Of a stretch of DNA of 30,798 bases, positions 16,711 to 24,947 are shown piece after piece. Every line of letters starts with the position of its first letter. The stretch's first letter is position 1. Below the pieces are notes generated by a model that saw nothing but the letters and a program-made list of their open reading frames with translations, was not told the origin of the DNA and did no database searches. Source of the DNA: a virus; IMG/VR virus record IMGVR_UViG_3300009443_000021, positions 1 to 30,798 of that record, one strand, 5' to 3'. Made by a program: the position numbers and the translations under genes.

Positions 16711-17625
16711 TTAACAAGCTCTTGGGAATCTTGCTTGATTAACTTCAAAATCAACGAATCCTAAATATAAATCGGGATTAGTTGTCTTGGATAATCTGTC
16801 GCTAATCTTGGACGCCTTTGCGTCATCAATAAACATCATTAATCCATTATTTTTGCAATTTTTTACTGTTTCACTATAACTAAAGTATCCAGTTTTAAGG
16901 TCTCCATATTCATCAAGCGGGTAATTATCATAACCTACATTTACTATACCTCTATTAAATGCGTCAGCACACAAAGACATTGCGCCATCAAGCTGATAAA
17001 GATTCTCTGCGAAAAATATTACCCTATAATACAAATGAGTTAAATCCTCTCCTCCGAATGCGAATGGAGTATTCTGAGTTCTTTCCATAGATACAAATGC
17101 AGCCGGAGCTACTTGTTGATAAGGCGCCAACCCAGTGCCCTGGCCCAAGTCGGGAGTAGTTCGACTATTTACATTGTATTTATTTTGTATAACTAAATTT
17201 TCTTCCGTATCATCGGCTAAATATATATTTATATCTTTAACTGAAAAGTCACCACTAATTCTCAAGTCTGCATAGTTTGTTGGAAAAAATATTCCATCCA
17301 AAAGAACTCTTCCGTTTTCAAAATCTAAAGATAACCCACTCTCTCCTCTTTTACAAAAGTTATAAACTCCATCTCCGGTATCTATATAAACTCCACTTGG
17401 TATTACCGCTTCAGTTATGTCGCTATCACAAACCCATTGCTTGTATTCGCTATTGTACGAAACTAGTCCATTTACTGGATCATCTGGATACATCGGCAAT
17501 CTTTCATCAGGTACATAATAAAAATTACCCTGCTTGTTGGAGTAAGCCTCTCCGTTATAAACAAGATAATGATCAAGCCATAAAGCAAAGCTGCTTGTTG
17601 CGTCGTGTTGAAATTGCGGTTTCAT
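16711..17625 (-). CDS. Unrecognised tail-completion candidate, 304 residues
   Basis: The start at ATG 17625 overlaps the stop of the 215-residue gene (ATGA), so the two are probably translated together. The protein is rich in Tyr, Phe and Asp with alternating hydrophobic strands, suggesting a beta-rich soluble structural protein. No signal peptide or membrane segment is seen. It sits directly before the major tube gene, where tail terminator or tail-joining proteins are often coded, but it is longer than a usual terminator (about 130-200 residues), and I recognise no motif. Other possibilities are a neck whisker or decoration protein. Confidence 0.4.
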   Translation of the reverse strand: MKPQFQHDATSSFALWLDHYLVYNGEAYSNKQGNFYYVPDERLPMYPDDPVNGLVSYNSEYKQWVCDSDITEAVIPSGVYIDTGDGVYNFCKRGESGLSLDFENGRVLLDGIFFPTNYADLRISGDFSVKDINIYLADDTEENLVIQNKYNVNSRTTPDLGQGTGLAPYQQVAPAAFVSMERTQNTPFAFGGEDLTHLYYRVIFFAENLYQLDGAMSLCADAFNRGIVNVGYDNYPLDEYGDLKTGYFSYSETVKNCKNNGLMMFIDDAKASKISDRLSKTTNPDLYLGFVDFEVNQARFPRAC

Positions 17626-18269
17626 AATCCTCTTCCTACCGAAATGTCTCTATCTATTTTCTCAAACACCTTTGCCCATTTGCTTAAAAACGCAGATATA
17701 TAAGAAGTGTTGCTGAATTTTCCTGTCCTGATTTTGTTGTCTGCTTGAACTCCTCGTCCTGATCTACTATTCTTGCTGCTTGTATTCAAATACATGCCCA
17801 ATCCAGACATTCCTTTCTCTATTCTTTCTGCCCAACTTATTCCGCTGGCCCAAGGCAAAGGCGTGACCGCAAATATATCCTTGCTGCTTGGCATGTCTAT
17901 CGTCAATTTGGCTAATCCATTTTGATTGAATCTAGTCACCCTATAATTAGTTTGAGATAAAAGCTGAACAATTGGATCAATAGGCCTATCTCCTTGATTA
18001 AAACCTATAAACGTAAAAAGATTACCATAGCCCCCTAGTGTGCCGCTTATATTGCTTGATGTTGATCCGGCTAATATCTCCTTGGTTACCGGTAATCTTA
18101 AAAAGTTTGCCATCATTTCTTTCTTTAGTTTTTCTATTTTCTTGTAAACTAATTCTCCGTTTTTTAATTTTAAATTGTTTAATATAGCTTTTTGTGAATT
18201 TTTTGAAGATAAAGATCTTTTTATTTCTTTATCGAAAGCTGCACTATCAACTGAGAATCTTACGGGCAT
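17622..18269 (-). CDS. Probable neck / tail completion protein, 215 residues
   Basis: Start ATG 18269 shares its first base with the stop of the preceding gene (TAATG). The N-terminal 55 residues are basic and helical; a Gly-rich turn G-T-L-G-G-Y-G-N-L-F near residue 77 is followed by G-F-N-Q-G-D-R-P-I, and the C-terminus is a Ser/Gly/Lys-rich stretch and a final helix. Size and order (after a connector-like gene, before tail genes) fit the HK97 gp10-like or neck proteins that join head and tail. The assignment is from position and general form; no diagnostic motif is visible. Confidence 0.4.
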   Translation of the reverse strand: MPVRFSVDSAAFDKEIKRSLSSKNSQKAILNNLKLKNGELVYKKIEKLKKEMMANFLRLPVTKEILAGSTSSNISGTLGGYGNLFTFIGFNQGDRPIDPIVQLLSQTNYRVTRFNQNGLAKLTIDMPSSKDIFAVTPLPWASGISWAERIEKGMSGLGMYLNTSSKNSRSGRGVQADNKIRTGKFSNTSYISAFLSKWAKVFEKIDRDISVGRGL

Positions 18270-18718
18270 TAATCTGTTGGTCTTAAATAATAAGTAAAGA
18301 ATTTAGGGCGGAATAGTCCGTGCTTCCTGACATCTGTAACTTTAAACATCAAGCGGCCATCTATTTCTACACGCTTTGCATCTTTAAAATACTCGTACCC
18401 TTCTGAGTCAAGCTTTATTCTAACTTCTCCAATGTCGTGGCTTACTTTTATTGTGCTGTTTACTTCTGAATCAAAGTTTACTTCTGTTTGTTTATCTGAG
18501 TATAGTATTCTAGCCTTAAGGGCGCTAAACTGACTTTTTCTTATTGTCTGACTAACTCCCCTGACGTTGTTGTATAGATAATTAAAGTTCGGATCAGTAC
18601 TTACTATAACCTTCTGGGATTCTTTATAAGCAAATATACTGCGTGCAAATGTATCGTGCATGTCTTGCATTACTGATTCGTATTCTGCCTTTTGGGCCGC
18701 TGTTAAAAAACTCGCCAT
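18269..18718 (-). CDS. Probable head closure / head-tail joining protein, 149 residues
   Basis: A small protein with an N-terminal helix (residues 5-35) and then a beta-rich body, as in the SPP1 gp16-like stopper and related joining proteins. It is the first gene of the left minus-strand operon. A TATAAT at 18729-18724 ends just before ATG 18718, placing a likely transcription start at or next to the A of the ATG, so the message may lack a leader. It overlaps the next gene by one base. Function is inferred from length and place in the head-to-tail order. Confidence 0.4.
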   Translation of the reverse strand: MASFLTAAQKAEYESVMQDMHDTFARSIFAYKESQKVIVSTDPNFNYLYNNVRGVSQTIRKSQFSALKARILYSDKQTEVNFDSEVNSTIKVSHDIGEVRIKLDSEGYEYFKDAKRVEIDGRLMFKVTDVRKHGLFRPKFFTYYLRPTD

Positions 18719-18723
18719 AAAGT

Positions 18724-18729
18724 ATTATA
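18724..18729 (-). promoter_or_regulatory. -10 box for a possibly leaderless transcript
   Basis: A perfect TATAAT on the minus strand ends six bases before the A of ATG 18718. No good -35 hexamer is found at 16-18 bases (GAGTAT at 17), so recognition would rest on the -10 or on an activator. There is no Shine-Dalgarno, consistent with a leaderless start. Confidence 0.45.
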
Positions 18730-18737
18730 CACTTTCT

Positions 18738-18766
18738 TTGAAAAAAATACTCTCGCATTTTATAAT
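18738..18766 (+). promoter_or_regulatory. Sigma-70-type promoter of the plus-strand cassette
   Basis: TTGAAA at 18738-18743 and TATAAT at 18761-18766 are separated by 17 bases. Transcription would start near 18773, leaving a leader of about 20 bases before ATG 18794. It lies back to back with the minus-strand -10 box at 18724-18729. This is the best promoter in the window. Confidence 0.8.
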
Positions 18767-18793
18767 AAGATACAACGAGCAAACACAAACTAC

Positions 18794-19078
18794 ATGAACC
18801 CAGACGAATCAGTACATTCATTCTACAGTAAAAACACAAAGATACTTTTTAAATCTTTCTTGATTATGATTGAAGATCTAAATAACGATCATCTTCGCAA
18901 CTTCGAGAAACTTCGTAATTCTGTCCCCAAAGAATATCAACCGTTAATCGACCAAGCAGACTACTTCGATCAAACAAAACTACAATACCTAAGAAAGAAA
19001 ATACTAGACCTAGGTAATGAAAGCATAAGAACTACTGAAAATTCACTAGAAAATTTTACTATAAGTTTTAAATTTTAA
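18794..19078 (+). CDS. Small hypothetical protein, first gene of the plus-strand cassette
   Basis: A 94-residue, highly charged, probably all-helical protein with no motif I recognise. It begins about 20 bases after the predicted transcription start of a near-consensus promoter, which is the main reason to accept it as a gene. No clear Shine-Dalgarno precedes ATG 18794. It may be an assembly factor or a regulator of the cassette; neither is shown. Confidence 0.6.
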   Translation: MNPDESVHSFYSKNTKILFKSFLIMIEDLNNDHLRNFEKLRNSVPKEYQPLIDQADYFDQTKLQYLRKKILDLGNESIRTTENSLENFTISFKF

Positions 19079-19117
19079 ATATATAATACATTAAGCAATT
19101 AAACAACATATAAAAAT

Positions 19118-19882
19118 ATGAGCAAAAAAACAATCTACAAGTTTACTGTCAATAAAGAAGAAGAAGTTGAAGAACAAGAAGTTTCCGAAATCGTAAACAA
19201 AGAAACTAAAGAAAAAGAAAAAGTTACAAAGACTAAGACTGTAAAAAAACCAGTACAGCATACAATTAGAATCGCCTCCCCCTCACGCAGACAGGTGGAA
19301 GACGCGGACATGGAGTTCAGCATCGAAATGAGCAAGTGTATTAAAAAAGGCATTCTTACAAAAGCTATGCTTGCAAAAAAATACAGCGATAGCGGAGGAT
19401 TACTCTCAGAAGAAGACTCAACAGAACTAATACGCCTTTACAGGGAACTTACCGAAGTTCAAAACGATCTTGGCCGCTCAATGAACAAGAAAAACAAAAA
19501 CGACAAAGAAGCCAAAAAAGAAGAAGAACTAACCGAATCTTTTGCGGCTATCAGAAAGCGTATTGTTGATCTTGAGACAAGCTATCAAAACGTATTCAAT
19601 CATACAGCAGATACTAAAGCTCAAAACAAAACCATACTATGGTACATGCTTAATCTTTCTCATGTTACCGCTCCAGGCGAGGAAGAAGCCCCTTTGTTTG
19701 CTGGAAAAACCATCGAGGAAAAAGAAGAATCTTACTATGAGCTTGACGAAAACGAAGACGAAGTTTTTGACTTGGCTCGAGAAAAACTTATGACCTTTAT
19801 TAGTTTTTGGTATTTTAGCCAAAACGCATCCGAGGAAGATTTCTCCAATCTTGAGAAAGATATCGATTCTGGCGAACTCTAA
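19118..19882 (+). CDS. Possible tail assembly chaperone, first ORF of an in-frame pair
   Basis: A 254-residue acidic protein. Residues 10-50 are Glu/Lys-rich and disordered in appearance, 60-130 are helical (S-K-C-I-K-K-G-I-L-T-K region), and 140-254 are helical and acidic. It ends at TAA 19880-19882, after which the same frame stays open for 327 more codons. A shorter ORF followed by an extension, in the middle of head-tail genes, is the layout of lambda G/GT-type chaperones, which elsewhere is made by frameshifting. Here no shift is needed. The chaperone label rests on layout only; sequence similarity is not visible by eye. No Shine-Dalgarno precedes ATG 19118. Confidence 0.4.
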   Translation: MSKKTIYKFTVNKEEEVEEQEVSEIVNKETKEKEKVTKTKTVKKPVQHTIRIASPSRRQVEDADMEFSIEMSKCIKKGILTKAMLAKKYSDSGGLLSEEDSTELIRLYRELTEVQNDLGRSMNKKNKNDKEAKKEEELTESFAAIRKRIVDLETSYQNVFNHTADTKAQNKTILWYMLNLSHVTAPGEEEAPLFAGKTIEEKEESYYELDENEDEVFDLAREKLMTFISFWYFSQNASEEDFSNLEKDIDSGEL

Positions 19883-19885
19883 TGG

Positions 19886-20866
19886 GTGGACTTAAAGGAG
19901 CATAGAAGACTATTCAAAGAAATAGTTGATGGATTCTCTGCCTATTATGTGGGTGAAGAAAAAAGATATATAAAACATCAATGCGTTTCAGATCTTGTTG
20001 ATTTTGATCAAGTTTACCAAATGCACTTTGATCGCGCCAAAGCAAGAGGGCTCCCCACTGAAGAGGAAATATTTGCCGACCTAGAAGAGCAAGGCATCTG
20101 GTCCAAGTCAGACGATTCAGAAATAGAGACTCAAAAGTTTTATGTCCAAAGCTTGATAAAAAATAAAAAAAACTTGGTACTGAAAAGCGCCACGGACAGA
20201 ATAAACAAACAAATAAAAGAAGCCCAGGAGAAGTTGAGTAACCTAGCCAAACAGAAGGCGGACCTCATAACAAACTCCTGCGACAACTACGCCCTCAACA
20301 GAGCTAATGACTTTTATATGTTTAATAGTTTCTATAAAACTCAAGATCTAGACGAGCCCCTGTATACTCAAGAAGAATTCGAAAATACAAGCACACAAGA
20401 AGTTACCGCCCTAGTAAGAATATACAATAGCTTTCATGAAAAATTTTCAGAAAAAAACATACAGCACCTAGCTGTACAAGATTTTTATAAAATATATTAC
20501 TCGTTTTCGGAAAGCACCATGGATTTCTTTGGCGTACCAGTAGTCAAGTTAAATAACTTCCAACTTAATCTTTTAATATACACTAGAATATTTAAAAATA
20601 TATTTGAAATGAATGAAGATATTCCAGATAAGATAAAAAAAGACCCAGAAGCATTACTTGATTACGCGAACTCTTCAGAGGCAAGAGATGAAATAAAAAG
20701 TAAGATGAACAACTCATCATCAGCTTCAACAATTGTCGGAGCCACAAAAGAAGACCTAGAAGAACTAGGAATGAATACCCCCCAGAAAGATGGACTTCAT
20801 GAAGCAGCAAAGAAAAAAGGCGGATCACTCTCAATGAAAGATTTGATGGATATGGGTGGAGTTTAG
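19886..20866 (+). CDS. Possible tail assembly chaperone extension, second ORF of the pair
   Basis: The ORF is in the same frame as the preceding one, separated only by TAA and one sense codon (TGG). The first start codon is GTG 19886, without a Shine-Dalgarno, so translation would need reinitiation after the TAA or readthrough of it; a later internal start is also possible. The 326-residue product is helical, with a coiled-coil stretch near residues 95-130 and a C-terminal Lys/Gly-rich tail ending M-D-M-G-G-V. No family is recognised. If readthrough occurs, a 581-residue fusion would be made. The stop may instead be a sequencing error; read evidence would decide. Confidence 0.5.
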   Translation: MDLKEHRRLFKEIVDGFSAYYVGEEKRYIKHQCVSDLVDFDQVYQMHFDRAKARGLPTEEEIFADLEEQGIWSKSDDSEIETQKFYVQSLIKNKKNLVLKSATDRINKQIKEAQEKLSNLAKQKADLITNSCDNYALNRANDFYMFNSFYKTQDLDEPLYTQEEFENTSTQEVTALVRIYNSFHEKFSEKNIQHLAVQDFYKIYYSFSESTMDFFGVPVVKLNNFQLNLLIYTRIFKNIFEMNEDIPDKIKKDPEALLDYANSSEARDEIKSKMNNSSSASTIVGATKEDLEELGMNTPQKDGLHEAAKKKGGSLSMKDLMDMGGV

Positions 20867-20879
20867 TGTACATATATTT

Positions 20880-22808
20880 ATGTCATATATAAAAATAAGA
20901 AATTTAGATTCCGCTTCAGACGCAGAAATTACTGGTAGCAATTATATACCCACTGCCTTGGAGGGCTCAAGTCTTTCGACCAGAAAGGTAACTTTTGATC
21001 AGGTTATATCGGGAGGAGCTCCAAATTATTCAGGAAATTTCATTTATGGCAGTTTTACAGGAGGCTTGTCGGCAATTGGTGATATAAAATTTACTGGAGA
21101 TACTTTTTTTGATGGAAACCCAAGCATAGCTGGATCTCTAAATGTCACAAGTACTGTATCTGCTAATGCCGGAATCTTTCAAATTTTAGCCTCGGACAGT
21201 ATGACTGCTGAAACCGCTGTTATACAGTCCATCTTAAATTTTGATGACCTAATGAATGGTTACAGCCAAGGATTGTCAGAAGCCACGGAAGGCGAGCCAG
21301 ACACAGTTTTTGACTCAGAAGGCAATGAAGTTCAGAATCCAAACAAAAACGCTTCCTCGACGGTGCGGTATGTGGATACAGACGGGGACGGAATTGCTGA
21401 TTCCCAAGTATTAGTAAACACAACGCCAGTAACTGCCGAAAACCTAGATTCACTAGTTCAACCTGGAGGAGGGCTAGAAGTTACAGAAGTTTGCCAAAAC
21501 GAAACTTTTGACATTGTTGAATGCGAACAGAATGGAATCCCAAATCCAGACGTAAAATATAAAACAAAAAAATTATCTTTAGCAACCTCTGCCGCCTCAA
21601 ACACTATAGTTATAGAAATACATGATACCGATGGGGTCGAGTACAGGAGCGGAATTTCCGTTGGCATCGATGGAAAACTAACAGCCAAGCTCAAAAGGCT
21701 CCGTGACGCGTTTACATACATAAGAAATGATGTAGCATCCAGCGATGCAATCATTAATATTTATCTACAAACAGATACAGACGAAGGGGAAATTGAAAAT
21801 TCCAATGGAGTTTTTGCTAGCCACGCAAACCTCGAAATCAACAAATGCTACATCAATATATATGGTGATTCTGCAAAATACTGGACGGGCGGCTTAACTA
21901 AAGTGAAAATGAAAGCAAAGCGTGACCCTGCTGCAAACGCATACGTACCCATGTGGTTTAACTCAAAAAACATATTATTCAGCTTGGTTAATCTTGCGTT
22001 TGATCTTGATGATAGCGGCGGGGTTCACTCAGTGATAAGGTCACACAATTCGTGCACTCTCAATCTTATTGGTTGTAAAATCAATGCCAGAGGATCAACA
22101 CACTGCCTTATTGAAGCTTCCAGAGGGGCAACCGTTCAAGTCCAAAATTATAATGACGCGTCTACTCTCCTAGACCCTCTGAACAAAGGTTTCTGGGCGC
22201 CAGCTTTAGAGCTTGACTTCGGGCCCAGAAAAGCTACCTCTTCAACAGCAGTCGGCAACGTAGGGGATGATTTTTATTGTGACTATTTGTTTCAAGCTGA
22301 TACAGGAGGAGTTATTAGGTTTCCTGAGTACGGACCCCATATACCATTCAACAGCAATCCTCGTACTTATTTTCAATCTAGAATTCATTTTTGCTCAAGC
22401 AGAATAAAAGTCGGGAGTTCAGTTTTATCCTTATTGTCTAATTGTGTGGTCGATATAATCGGTTTATTTACAGCCGCTAATGGCCTTTCGTTTACCAGTG
22501 ATAATTTTCCTTTCTTTCTTCGAGCCTCAGCATTTAATGCCGTTGCGACGAGAAATGGGAGTCATATGGTAGGAGCAACTCAAGATGGTCTAGCCGAAAT
22601 AGCAAATTATATTCCAGGAAACGCCTTGGCGGCTCCAACTACTCAATTAGGAGGTTCGACTGTCCAAGGTCAAGATTACGTTATGGCAAATAATATTACT
22701 CCTACGTTAAACCTCTTAACAACCTACAAAGGACGAGATGCCTTAGGCAATGATACAAGCGGTAATATTGAAAACTATTGGGACGATTTCGACTGGGACG
22801 CGTTTTAA
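20880..22808 (+). CDS. Fibre-like or virion appendage protein with beta-helix character
   Basis: The chosen start is ATG 20880 (M-S-Y-I-K); a longer form from GTG 20856 would overlap the previous stop. The 642-residue product has an N-terminal segment of the type found on phage fibres and appendages (I-K-I-R-N-L-x-S-A, then I-T-G, then T-R-K-V-T). Next is a Gly/Ser/Thr-rich strand region with S-G-N-F, G-S-L-N-V and I-G-D-I repeats. A D166-T-D168-G-D170-G-I-A-D174 calcium-loop motif follows. Residues about 230-560 look like a right-handed beta-helix (short strands, N/G/S turns). It ends in an acidic aromatic tail. It may be a tail fibre, tailspike or head fibre; no depolymerase active site is recognised. 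Its stop overlaps the stop of the converging connector gene at TTAA 22805-22808. Confidence 0.55.
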   Translation: MSYIKIRNLDSASDAEITGSNYIPTALEGSSLSTRKVTFDQVISGGAPNYSGNFIYGSFTGGLSAIGDIKFTGDTFFDGNPSIAGSLNVTSTVSANAGIFQILASDSMTAETAVIQSILNFDDLMNGYSQGLSEATEGEPDTVFDSEGNEVQNPNKNASSTVRYVDTDGDGIADSQVLVNTTPVTAENLDSLVQPGGGLEVTEVCQNETFDIVECEQNGIPNPDVKYKTKKLSLATSAASNTIVIEIHDTDGVEYRSGISVGIDGKLTAKLKRLRDAFTYIRNDVASSDAIINIYLQTDTDEGEIENSNGVFASHANLEINKCYINIYGDSAKYWTGGLTKVKMKAKRDPAANAYVPMWFNSKNILFSLVNLAFDLDDSGGVHSVIRSHNSCTLNLIGCKINARGSTHCLIEASRGATVQVQNYNDASTLLDPLNKGFWAPALELDFGPRKATSSTAVGNVGDDFYCDYLFQADTGGVIRFPEYGPHIPFNSNPRTYFQSRIHFCSSRIKVGSSVLSLLSNCVVDIIGLFTAANGLSFTSDNFPFFLRASAFNAVATRNGSHMVGATQDGLAEIANYIPGNALAAPTTQLGGSTVQGQDYVMANNITPTLNLLTTYKGRDALGNDTSGNIENYWDDFDWDAF

Positions 22809-23341
22809 GAATAATACCCAGAACCAGTAACAGTCCATCCATCATTTCCAGCAACCTGTCTGGGTTGAGCGCCATACATATTATATGCGCCCACAAGCTC
22901 TGTAATTTTCTTGTCTGCTTCTTCTGCTAATTCTTTATAATTTCTTGACGCACTGACTCTATCCTTGGCTGAAAAGACTCCTCTTTTTATTGTGGTATCT
23001 CCTTCGCGTAGTTCAGTCCATTCGCTTTCATTAAAGGCTGAGGCCGAACTTGCGTCGTAAAGGCTTCTAAGCACCCTTCTTGCCTCTTTAAAGTAATAGT
23101 CCTTGATATAAAGCTGAACGAGTATTTCTTTTTCTTCTTCTTGAAGTGGCGGGTTTACATCTCCTTCTGAGCCAGTGTATCCAAATGATTGGTTGATTAA
23201 GACATTTAATTGTCCTACATGCCCGCTCAGGCTACCAGATATGGTCAACAGCTCAGCAGCTTTCTCTGTAGTGCCGGTAATGAAATCAAAATCGTACAGA
23301 AGTACGCCGCTAGCTATTTGACCTATCTGATTAAAAGACAT
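22805..23341 (-). CDS. Probable head-tail connector (adaptor) protein
   Basis: A 178-residue protein with three or more amphipathic helices (for example E-E-K-E-I-L-V-Q-L-Y-I-K-D-Y near residue 70, and a Y-K-E-L-A-E-E-A-D-K helix near 140), the form of the HK97 gp6 / SPP1 gp15 adaptor family. Its start shares one base with the previous stop (TAATG). It follows the capsid gene in the usual place for the adaptor. Its stop overlaps the plus-strand fibre gene stop. The family is inferred from helical pattern and order. Confidence 0.5.
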   Translation of the reverse strand: MSFNQIGQIASGVLLYDFDFITGTTEKAAELLTISGSLSGHVGQLNVLINQSFGYTGSEGDVNPPLQEEEKEILVQLYIKDYYFKEARRVLRSLYDASSASAFNESEWTELREGDTTIKRGVFSAKDRVSASRNYKELAEEADKKITELVGAYNMYGAQPRQVAGNDGWTVTGSGYYS

Positions 23342-23733
23342 TAGAATTGTTCTCCAAGTATCTTGAGTAATTTCTTACCTTGCTCTGATTCTGGATCAAC
23401 GATTGGTTTAGTGACTTGAACCACTTTGTTCGCGCCGCCAGTAGTATACTGGGAGTACGCCTTTTTGAGTTTTGTTTTCAACATTGCTTTTGTTCCCGAT
23501 GGAAACACCCCAGATTTAACTGCTAGTTCTTGCAAGCTGGTAATCGGCATGGTTTCTATTGCTGAGTCAAACGCTTCTGACGTATCGTATCCAAACGGAT
23601 TCTTTTCTTTGAAACCCATTAATTGCTCGAGGTCTCTTGCTTCTTTTGATTCCTCTTTTAAATGATCAACTCCGTCACTGAATTCCATCGGTGCTTTTGT
23701 TGCCTTTTTTCTTGTGTTTGTTTTTTTAGCCAT
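23341..23733 (-). CDS. SAP-like motif protein, possible DNA-binding head completion factor
   Basis: A 130-residue protein with a very basic N-terminus (residues 1-15) and a helix-loop-helix segment at about 64-93 (I-T-S-L-Q-E-L-A, then G-V-F-P-S-G-T-K, then L-K-T-K-L). This fits the SAP or Rho-N-like DNA-binding motif. It has a good AGG/AAGGAA ribosome site and its own promoter after the capsid terminator. It may bind DNA at the head-tail interface or in the capsid; it may instead be a small structural protein. Its stop overlaps the next gene start. Confidence 0.5.
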   Translation of the reverse strand: MAKKTNTRKKATKAPMEFSDGVDHLKEESKEARDLEQLMGFKEKNPFGYDTSEAFDSAIETMPITSLQELAVKSGVFPSGTKAMLKTKLKKAYSQYTTGGANKVVQVTKPIVDPESEQGKKLLKILGEQF

Positions 23734-23756
23734 GATTTTTCCTTTTTCCTTTATTT

Positions 23757-23785
23757 ATTATATAAATATATGTTAATATCCACAA
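23757..23785 (-). promoter_or_regulatory. Promoter restarting transcription after the capsid gene
   Basis: On the minus strand TTGTGG (23785-23780) and TATAAT (23762-23757) are 17 bases apart. Transcription would start near 23750, just before the Shine-Dalgarno of the SAP-like gene. It follows directly on the capsid terminator. Confidence 0.6.
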
Positions 23786-23816
23786 ACAAAAAATCCACCA
23801 TAAAGGTGGACTTTTT
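23786..23816 (-). terminator. Rho-independent terminator of the major capsid gene
   Basis: On the minus strand a TCCACC stem (pairing 23805-23810 with 23794-23799, five-base loop) is followed by six Ts (23793-23788). It begins 23 bases after the capsid stop at 23839. Flanking A and T runs also give a weaker plus-strand form. Confidence 0.85.
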
Positions 23817-23838
23817 GAAAGTTTCCTTTGAGACTCTA

Positions 23839-24921
23839 TTATAGAGTGATTCCAGTAAGAACTCTGTCATCAAGGATCATACGACCTTCTTCAAGAGAAC
23901 CGTAGTATCCAATTTTTTGCTGACGAATACTATACTGATCATCTGCCAAGAGAGTAAACTCGGATCCTGTTTCAGAATCAAGAGCAACTGCGCGGAATAA
24001 AGATTCACGTGAGCGATCAAGACCGATAACTAAATCATCATCGCTTCCGCTAGAAAGAGTATTCCACACCTTCGTGAATTTTTGATCTTTGCCAAGCTCG
24101 TTGATTTCCATGATGGAAATACCGTAGAACTCAGGAATACCAGCGTTTTGATAAATTGCGTTGCGCATTTCATCAGTAGCTGCAATTGGACCAGTGTCGG
24201 CAGGGTTGGTTCCGCCAACTTTGCTTACAGTATTAATAGGATTGTAAGCCATCGCACGAAGACCTTCAACAGCCTCAGGACTCATGATCATATCAGTGAT
24301 TCCTTTGATTCGGCCTTCTGGAGTTCCACCTGTCCATGCAGTGTTGATTCGTTTTGCTTTAGTTAAAAGCTTATTGAAATCATCAAGGATCAATGTGGTT
24401 CCATTAGCTGTGTTAGTGTGAGATACACCGTTTGTCTCAGCAGCAAATAATGCTCCCAAGATCAAGTTTGCAGAAGTAGATTCTTGACGAAGAAGAATTT
24501 CTTGAGCAATACGAGTAAATGATTTACCAACAACGTCTAAACGAGACTTAGCGGCGTAGCGTTTGTCGAAATCAACAGCGCTATCAAGACGATAAGTCGT
24601 GAACTTCATTTCTGAAGCAGTTGGTGTTACAGTATTGGTTGGAAGACCACCAGGAACTGATGTGCTGTAAACCTTTACGTAATCTGGAGCAGTAACATCA
24701 TAGTAAAGATCCAAAGGAATACTAGGACTGTCCATATCGTTAAACTGGAAGTTTGTGAATAAGTTACTAAGCGTAGGAGCTTGGTTTACAACCTCGGCCA
24801 AAACTGGTCCGATGAATTCTGCCAATGCCATTTGTGCTTCATAAGCAACTTCGCGATTTCGTGAAGCCATAGCCTTTACGAGCTCGACTTGTTCTTCTGT
24901 TCTCTTAAGTGTAATTTTCAT
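23839..24921 (-). CDS. Major capsid protein (HK97 fold)
   Basis: This 360-residue protein has the pattern of HK97-type capsid proteins. It has an N-terminal helix (residues 5-35), an E-loop-like strand region rich in Val/Thr/Pro (70-115), then a long helix with A-Q-E-I-L-L-R-Q-E near 140 (spine helix region). An A-domain follows with M-I-M-S-P-E-A near 213, and a C-terminal strand region. No long N-terminal scaffold (delta) domain is present, consistent with the separate scaffold fused to the protease upstream. It lies between the decoration gene and a strong terminator, as expected for the most abundant virion protein. The start ATG 24921 follows a GAGAG-containing stretch. Confidence 0.85.
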   Translation of the reverse strand: MKITLKRTEEQVELVKAMASRNREVAYEAQMALAEFIGPVLAEVVNQAPTLSNLFTNFQFNDMDSPSIPLDLYYDVTAPDYVKVYSTSVPGGLPTNTVTPTASEMKFTTYRLDSAVDFDKRYAAKSRLDVVGKSFTRIAQEILLRQESTSANLILGALFAAETNGVSHTNTANGTTLILDDFNKLLTKAKRINTAWTGGTPEGRIKGITDMIMSPEAVEGLRAMAYNPINTVSKVGGTNPADTGPIAATDEMRNAIYQNAGIPEFYGISIMEINELGKDQKFTKVWNTLSSGSDDDLVIGLDRSRESLFRAVALDSETGSEFTLLADDQYSIRQQKIGYYGSLEEGRMILDDRVLTGITL

Positions 24922-24947
24922 TTTTTTTGATACTCTCTAGTTAAATA

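Noticed and set aside
19082-19087. TATAAT ahead of the 254-residue gene
   Set aside because: No -35-like hexamer at 16-18 bases; AT-rich DNA makes such boxes by chance, and the upstream promoter already covers this gene.
20856-20858. GTG as the start of the fibre-like gene
   Set aside because: It overlaps the previous gene and gives eight residues before M-S-Y-I-K; ATG 20880 fits better with fibre N-termini.
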